Below, piece by piece: positions 4,906 through 8,036 of a stretch of 8,036 nt of DNA. The notes under the pieces are model-generated. The model saw only the letters and a list, made by a program, of their open reading frames with translations, was not told where the DNA came from and did no database searches. This stretch comes from Euryarchaeota archaeon Ods04 (lineage in GTDB: Archaea > Halobacteriota > Halobacteria > Halobacteriales > Halorutilaceae): contig JAQZDD010000035.1 of the NCBI GenBank assembly GCA_028751055.1, positions 1 through 8,036 on the forward strand. The letters run 5' to 3'. The position numbers and the translations under genes were made by a program. Every line of letters begins with the position of its first letter. Within the stretch, counting starts at the first letter, position 1.

Positions 4906-6157
4906 GTTGGAAACAACCCGCACCTACGTTGGCACGATAGCCAACCATAGTCAGGTCGAAGACGACCTTGACAAGTGCGGGTTTTCCGCCTCGAAACTAT
5001 GGAACGTTGGTCGCCACTATATCCAAGAACGCTGGGACGAAGACGGTGAGATTCCCGACGAAAGCGAACTCAAGTCGGAGTTGAAGCACCACGAACGCTA
5101 CAAGGACTTACACAGTCAGTCCAGTCAGAGAGTTCTTGAAGAGCTTTCTGAGGCGTTCAACGGTTGGTACAACTCTGACGGCGGAAACAATCCACCCGGC
5201 TACAGAAAACGTGGCGACGACCACCCACGCTCTACCGTTACATGGAAGAAACGCGGTATAAAGCACGATGACGAGTACAACAGGTTACGACTCTCTAAAG
5301 GCTGGAATCTAAAGGAGAGTCGTGATGACTACATTCTCGTGGAGTACGAGACTCGTCCAGATGTAGAAGTCGAAAACGTACAGCAAGTACGAGCGGTGTG
5401 GAACGGAGACAGATGGGAAGTGCATATCGTCTGTAAGAAAGAGATACCTGTTGAGGATGCACCCGGTGACAACGTAGCAGGCATTGACCTCGGCATAAAA
5501 AACTACGTCGCTATAGCGTATGGAGATGGTGACGCAGAAGTCTACCCCGGCAACCGTCTCAAGCAAGACAAACACTACTTTACACGGGAAGAGTATCAGA
5601 CAGAAGGTGAAAATGGACCTTCAAAAAGAGCGTTACGCGCACGTCGTAAGCTGTCTCGTCGGAAAGACCACTTCTTGCACACGTTGTCTCGCCACATCGT
5701 TGAACGGTGTGTGGAGAAAGAAGTAGGGACTATCGCTGTAGGTGACTTGGATGATATACGAGAGGACGAAGATGGAGAGAGTCGTAGCTGGGGTAGGTCG
5801 GGCAACAAGAAGTTGCATGGATGGGAGTTCGACCGTTTCACCCGATTGCTTGAGTACAAAGCTGAGGAGTACGGTATCTTGGTAGAACGTGTTGATGAGG
5901 GGAACACGTCAAAGACCTGTTGTTGCTGTGGTAAGATAGACGATAGCAACCGTGTAGAGCGTGGTCTATACGTCTGTACTTCGTGTGATACGGTGATGAA
6001 CGCAGACGTGAACGGTGCGGTAAATATTCGTAGAAAGATAACTCAGAGTCCTCCCTCGGAGGATATGAGTAACGGCTGGTTGGCACAGCCCAGAGTCTAT
6101 CTGTTCGATACTACGGCTGGAATCGTGCCACAAGAACAGGTAGACTGCAAACCCTAA
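4904..6157 (+). CDS. tnpB: TnpB RNA-guided nuclease (OrfB, IS1341 type)
   Basis: A 417-residue TnpB from the GTG at 4904 (VLETTRTYVGTIANH). The open frame extends back to 4811, but that part crosses host DNA and the end of the CBS gene, so the GTG or the next TTG is preferred. Residues 1-190 form the N-terminal RNA- and target-recognition part, with conserved LHSQSSQRVLEELSEAFNGW. RuvC-I is AGIDLGIKNYVAIA (D195). The RuvC-II region is TIAVGDLDDIRED, where the catalytic Glu position is G280. The zinc ribbon uses C339/C342 and C358/C361. RuvC-III is NADVNGAVNI (D368). TnpB proteins use a guide RNA from the element's right end to cut DNA at vacated sites, helping the element persist. Whether this one cuts depends on the RuvC-II question. 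The C-terminal ~38 residues are encoded inside the predicted guide RNA. Confidence 0.92.
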   Translation: MLETTRTYVGTIANHSQVEDDLDKCGFSASKLWNVGRHYIQERWDEDGEIPDESELKSELKHHERYKDLHSQSSQRVLEELSEAFNGWYNSDGGNNPPGYRKRGDDHPRSTVTWKKRGIKHDDEYNRLRLSKGWNLKESRDDYILVEYETRPDVEVENVQQVRAVWNGDRWEVHIVCKKEIPVEDAPGDNVAGIDLGIKNYVAIAYGDGDAEVYPGNRLKQDKHYFTREEYQTEGENGPSKRALRARRKLSRRKDHFLHTLSRHIVERCVEKEVGTIAVGDLDDIREDEDGESRSWGRSGNKKLHGWEFDRFTRLLEYKAEEYGILVERVDEGNTSKTCCCCGKIDDSNRVERGLYVCTSCDTVMNADVNGAVNIRRKITQSPPSEDMSNGWLAQPRVYLFDTTAGIVPQEQVDCKP

Positions 6158-6252
6158 TATCCCAACGTGGGATTCCCGCGTTCGTGAATCGTAGATTCAC
6201 GAGCAAGCGAATCTTCGATTCGCATACGTCTTTAGGCGCGGGAGGATGTCAA
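6041..6252 (+). ncRNA. Predicted TnpB guide RNA scaffold (omega/reRNA, sense-overlapping RNA)
   Basis: From the 3' end of tnpB to the right end of the element the strand is full of complementary arms. In order: TCCTCC-CTC-GGAGGA (6049-6063), extended by ACTCA/TGAGT (6041-6045, 6066-6070); GGCTG/CAGCC (6074-6078, 6086-6090); a 13-bp stem with one G-U between 6094-6106 and 6134-6146; CCCA-ACG-TGGG (6161-6171); and a 7-bp closing stem 6174-6180/6237-6243 around two perfect hairpins, 6182-6202 and 6207-6223. TnpB guide RNAs are known to start within the 3' part of tnpB and end at the right end, and similar overlapping RNAs are reported in haloarchaea. The guide would follow at 6253, starting CTGTACGTCGCTGTCG. 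The 5' end is set by the first stem and is approximate. Confidence 0.7.
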
Positions 6253-6489
6253 CTGTACGTCGCTGTCGGCTTACTTCTCGTAGCCATCTCGCCTTACGTT
6301 GTCTTCTACGAGGAACAGACCTTCTTCGGCGTCGGCTTCGCAGTCTTGGGGTTCGCTCTCATAGCAGACGAACTCTTCCGTAAGAAGGACGGCAGAACTG
6401 AGGAGGAAGATACGGAAAAGGACGAAGCCGGAGATACGAACAACGCGGATGAGAGTACCTCCCAGTCCGAGTCGGAGACCGACGCCTAG
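6184..6489 (+). CDS. Truncated two-helix membrane protein with IS-derived N-terminus
   Basis: From 6253 the frame encodes the body of a small membrane protein: LYVAVGLLLVAISPYVVFY is the first helix, TFFGVGFAVLGFALIADELF the second, followed by a ~36-residue acidic Glu/Asp/Ser tail. The original start appears to be at 4842, on the other side of the IS, giving an intact protein of about 88 residues. In the present arrangement the right end of the element is open in the same frame from a GTG at 6184 (within a guide-RNA hairpin) and would supply 23 extra residues ending LGAGGCQ. Whether that start is used is unknown. The family is not recognised; position behind a CBS gene suggests a membrane partner for it. 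Its stop shares the CTAG with the mscS-family stop on the other strand. Confidence 0.6.
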   Translation: MNRRFTSKRIFDSHTSLGAGGCQLYVAVGLLLVAISPYVVFYEEQTFFGVGFAVLGFALIADELFRKKDGRTEEEDTEKDEAGDTNNADESTSQSESETDA

Positions 6490-7754
6490 CGCGTTTCCTC
6501 AACTTCATCGTCGCTGTCCCCGTCGCCATCCCTGTCGCCGTCAATATCACTGTCGCCGTCCTCCCTACCGTCATCCTCACCGTCGCCGTCGGTGTCCTTT
6601 CCTCGCTTATCGTTCTCGTCTGCCGGTTCCTCAGTCTCGTCGTCGTAGCTGTGTTCCAGCCTGACCGTGTTGCCCTCCTCGAAGAACGTAAGTTCGCGCT
6701 GCGGGAACGGTATCTTGACTTCCTCTTCTCGGAACTTTTCGTTTATGTGTTTGATGAGTCTGTGGCGCGCTCGTCCCCACCGTGACGGACGTCCTATGTA
6801 GCACTGTAGCTGTGCGGTTATCGCCGAGTCGTCGAAGTCACGGAACCGCACGACAGGATTCGGTTTTTCGAGTACCAGTTCCTCGTCGTCGGCGCATTCA
6901 AGGAGTGCTTCCTCAACGGTGTCAAGGTCGGAGCCGTACGCCACACCGACATCGAGACGTATCCTCCTCCTGCGTGCGGGTGCCGACTCGTTCACGACCT
7001 GTGTCGAGTTCATCTCGGCGTTCGGCACGGTTACCGCGACGTTGTCGCGTGTCAGTATCGTCGTGCTCCTGATGCTCATGTCCACGACGGTTCCGCGTTC
7101 GCCCGATTCAAGCTGTATCATGTCGCCTATCTTGTACGTCTTGTCGAGGTAGAGCGAGATACCACCGAAGAAGTTGCCTATCGAGTCCTGTGCGGCTATG
7201 CCGATTATGATGCCCAGTATTCCCGCCGACGCGAGCAGAGGAGTTATGTTGACGTTCCAGACGCTCAGGAGCAGGAAGAACGACGCGAGTACGACGAAGA
7301 AGTCAAGCGTTATCTTGAACACAGGGGTTATCTGTCTGTCCGTCGGCGTGTCCCTGCTCACGGAGACGGCACGGTTTACGACACGTATGACCGCGTGTGC
7401 CCAGAGGACGACTATGAGCGAGAGGACGATAGCGGAGATGTAGAACTCGATGTCACCTACTTCGGGCAGGAGCGGAACGACGACGTAGACGCCAGCCAGG
7501 AAGACTGTGACGTACAGCGTCGTGTGCGTCTCCTCGAAGAATACTCTTTCGTAGCCTTCGGAGGAGAGCCAGCGTTCGAGAAGATACCGTCCCACGACCT
7601 CGATTATCTTCGCGGCTACGAGGGACAGCGCGAGAACTACGGCTATCTGTGCCCAGTCCGGAAGTGCCGTTATCCGCTCGACGGAGGTGGCGGACGCGAG
7701 GTTGAGAGCGGAAACGACAGCAGCAGCGGAGTCCGGTACGGACACGGATACCAT
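6486..7754 (-). CDS. MscS-family mechanosensitive ion channel with Asp-rich tail
   Basis: A 422-residue small-conductance mechanosensitive channel that would release solutes on osmotic downshock. About five hydrophobic segments are seen (around 35-53, 79-96, 104-126, 145-167 and 170-193). The last is the pore helix: glycine/alanine-rich ASAGILGIIIGIAAQDSIGN, then GGISLYLDKTYKIGDMI leading into the beta domain (GTVVDMSIRSTTILTRDN, VTVPNAEMNS). The C-terminal cytoplasmic domain is normal to about residue 365 and then gives way to a ~55-residue acidic tail with three exact DxDxDG motifs (387-392, 401-406, 407-412). The ATG at 7754 has a TATA-like AAAAGCTTAT about 27 nt upstream, fitting a leaderless mRNA. 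It sits 83 bp downstream of a probable K+-type NAD-binding protein gene, consistent with an ion and osmotic theme. Confidence 0.93.
   Translation of the reverse strand: MVSVSVPDSAAAVVSALNLASATSVERITALPDWAQIAVVLALSLVAAKIIEVVGRYLLERWLSSEGYERVFFEETHTTLYVTVFLAGVYVVVPLLPEVGDIEFYISAIVLSLIVVLWAHAVIRVVNRAVSVSRDTPTDRQITPVFKITLDFFVVLASFFLLLSVWNVNITPLLASAGILGIIIGIAAQDSIGNFFGGISLYLDKTYKIGDMIQLESGERGTVVDMSIRSTTILTRDNVAVTVPNAEMNSTQVVNESAPARRRRIRLDVGVAYGSDLDTVEEALLECADDEELVLEKPNPVVRFRDFDDSAITAQLQCYIGRPSRWGRARHRLIKHINEKFREEEVKIPFPQRELTFFEEGNTVRLEHSYDDETEEPADENDKRGKDTDGDGEDDGREDGDSDIDGDRDGDGDSDDEVEETR
6519..6596 (-). repeat. Short in-frame Asp-Gly repeat in the channel tail
   Basis: The region encoding residues 387-412 repeats a GACGGCGACAG-like unit. 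An 11-mer, CTGTCGCCGTC on the plus strand, occurs at 6532-6542 and again at 6550-6560, an 18-bp period that equals six codons. The protein product has repeated DxDxDG motifs. Expansion by slippage or duplication is likely. Confidence 0.6.
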
Positions 7755-7780
7755 CGGGTTGATGAAGTCAGTTGTCGGGC

Positions 7781-7790
7781 ATAAGCTTTT
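7781..7790 (-). promoter_or_regulatory. TATA-like element for the mechanosensitive channel gene
   Basis: AAAAGCTTAT on the minus strand lies 27-36 nt before the ATG at 7754, with no SD in between. This fits a leaderless transcript and separate expression from the gene upstream. Confidence 0.45.
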
Positions 7791-7837
7791 GTGACACCTG
7801 TCGCGTTGCGTTCTTCCGTCGCGGCGGCACGTGTGGC

Positions 7838-8036
7838 TCAGTCGTCTCTACGTGCAACTCCTGCGTCGTGCTCCTGCCGCATCAGGCGTCTTGCGTCCTC
7901 GCGTCCGTGTCTGCGTATCTCGTCGACGTAGCCTTCGTCGTCTATGACTCCTTTGACGTGTTCGACGAGAACGTCGGAGGCGAGAACGTCGGGTACGGCG
8001 ACGAAGAGCGCGCCCGCGTCAAGGAGTTCGGTCGCC
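7838..8036 (-). CDS. Partial protein, probable TrkA-type NAD-binding domain, C-terminal end
   Basis: A minus-strand frame enters from the right edge and ends at TGA (complement of 7838-7840), giving 65 residues. It begins ATELLDAGALFVAVPDVLAS, continues DVLVEHVKGVIDDEGYVDEI, and ends in a charged helix, RRHGREDARRLMRQEHDAG. The pattern 'L-x-x-A-G-A-x-x-V-x-x-P-x-x-L-A-x-D-x-L-x-E-H-V' resembles the last strand and helix of TrkA-N (RCK) nucleotide-binding domains of K+ channels and transporters, where GADYVVxPxxLA is common. That assignment is by eye on a fragment. The same orientation and 83-bp gap to the mechanosensitive channel gene suggest a shared ion-homeostasis region. Confidence 0.6.
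   Translation of the reverse strand, partial: ATELLDAGALFVAVPDVLASDVLVEHVKGVIDDEGYVDEIRRHGREDARRLMRQEHDAGVARRDD

Larger units (their letters stand above)
4872..6252 (+). mobile_element. IS200/IS605-superfamily, IS1341-type element carrying only tnpB
   Basis: The element carries tnpB and no HUH tyrosine transposase (tnpA), so it would need one in trans to move. The right end is placed at the TCAA at 6249-6252, because this family ends in such a tetranucleotide and because the host reading frame resumes at 6253. The left end is placed after TTCATCA (4871) because that restores the host frame; it has no independent proof. The family makes no target duplication or terminal inverted repeats, and none are seen. 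Subterminal palindromes are present at both ends: the 7-bp-arm hairpin at 4890-4905 on the left, and the hairpins at 6174-6243 on the right. Confidence 0.75.

Noticed and set aside
6174..6243. Intrinsic terminator or CRISPR-like repeat at the paired GAATC hairpins
   Set aside because: There are only two non-identical hairpins, no spacer pattern and no T-tract; an element right end and guide-RNA scaffold explain them better.
4872..6252. A tnpA (HUH transposase) partner within the element
   Set aside because: There is no room and no HUH or Tyr motif frame beside tnpB; the element is tnpB-only.
7395..7784. Plus-strand frame of 129 codons opposite the channel N-terminus
   Set aside because: Antisense to an intact MscS-family gene, with no independent start signal.

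Overview
The window looks like chromosomal DNA of a halophilic archaeon (class Halobacteria or a close relative). The evidence is strongly acidic proteins with Asp/Glu-rich tails, TATA-like boxes about 26-28 nt before several start codons (leaderless archaeal style), only occasional Shine-Dalgarno (SD) sites, and a TnpB transposon protein of the haloarchaeal IS1341 type. Base composition is moderate for a haloarchaeon, and isoleucine is often encoded by ATA, which is unusual for the high-GC members. The exact lineage cannot be fixed from this sequence.

Layout, left to right: a gene fragment running off the left edge (1-98, minus); a VapB/VapC toxin-antitoxin pair with a perfect palindrome in front (165-857, plus); a fumarylacetoacetate-hydrolase-family enzyme lacking one usual metal ligand (872-1603, minus); an unrecognised acidic Cys-containing protein (1702-2196, plus); an APC-family amino-acid permease (2201-3676, minus); a ribbon-helix-helix plus coiled-coil putative regulator (3884-4261, plus); a CBS-pair protein of MgtE type broken by one in-frame TAA (4336-4839, plus); a tnpB-only insertion element (about 4872-6252); the 3' part of a small two-helix membrane protein gene (to 6489); an MscS-type mechanosensitive channel with an Asp/Gly-rich tail (6486-7754, minus); and the 3' end of a probable TrkA-type NAD-binding protein (7838-8036, minus). 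There is no gene-free gap above 300 bases.

The most informative part is 4336-6489. A CBS protein and a small two-helix membrane protein appear to have formed an operon, with 2 nt between stop and start. The first now carries a nonsense codon. The second has been split after about ten codons by the tnpB element: joining the two flanks gives a continuous frame, MNIDWFGYSS followed by LYVAVG. The 3' end of tnpB and the following ~95 nt fold on paper into a series of hairpins, including a 13-bp stem inside the coding region and a closing stem around two perfect hairpins. This matches the omega/reRNA guide RNA of TnpB systems, also reported in haloarchaea as sense-overlapping transcripts. The predicted guide begins exactly in the split gene. 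The TnpB keeps RuvC-I and RuvC-III aspartates and four zinc-finger cysteines, but has Gly where the RuvC-II Glu is expected.

I see no clearly new multi-gene system. The tnpB/guide-RNA locus and its effect on the host operon are the best candidates for follow-up. All family assignments come from reading the sequence; no database search was run.
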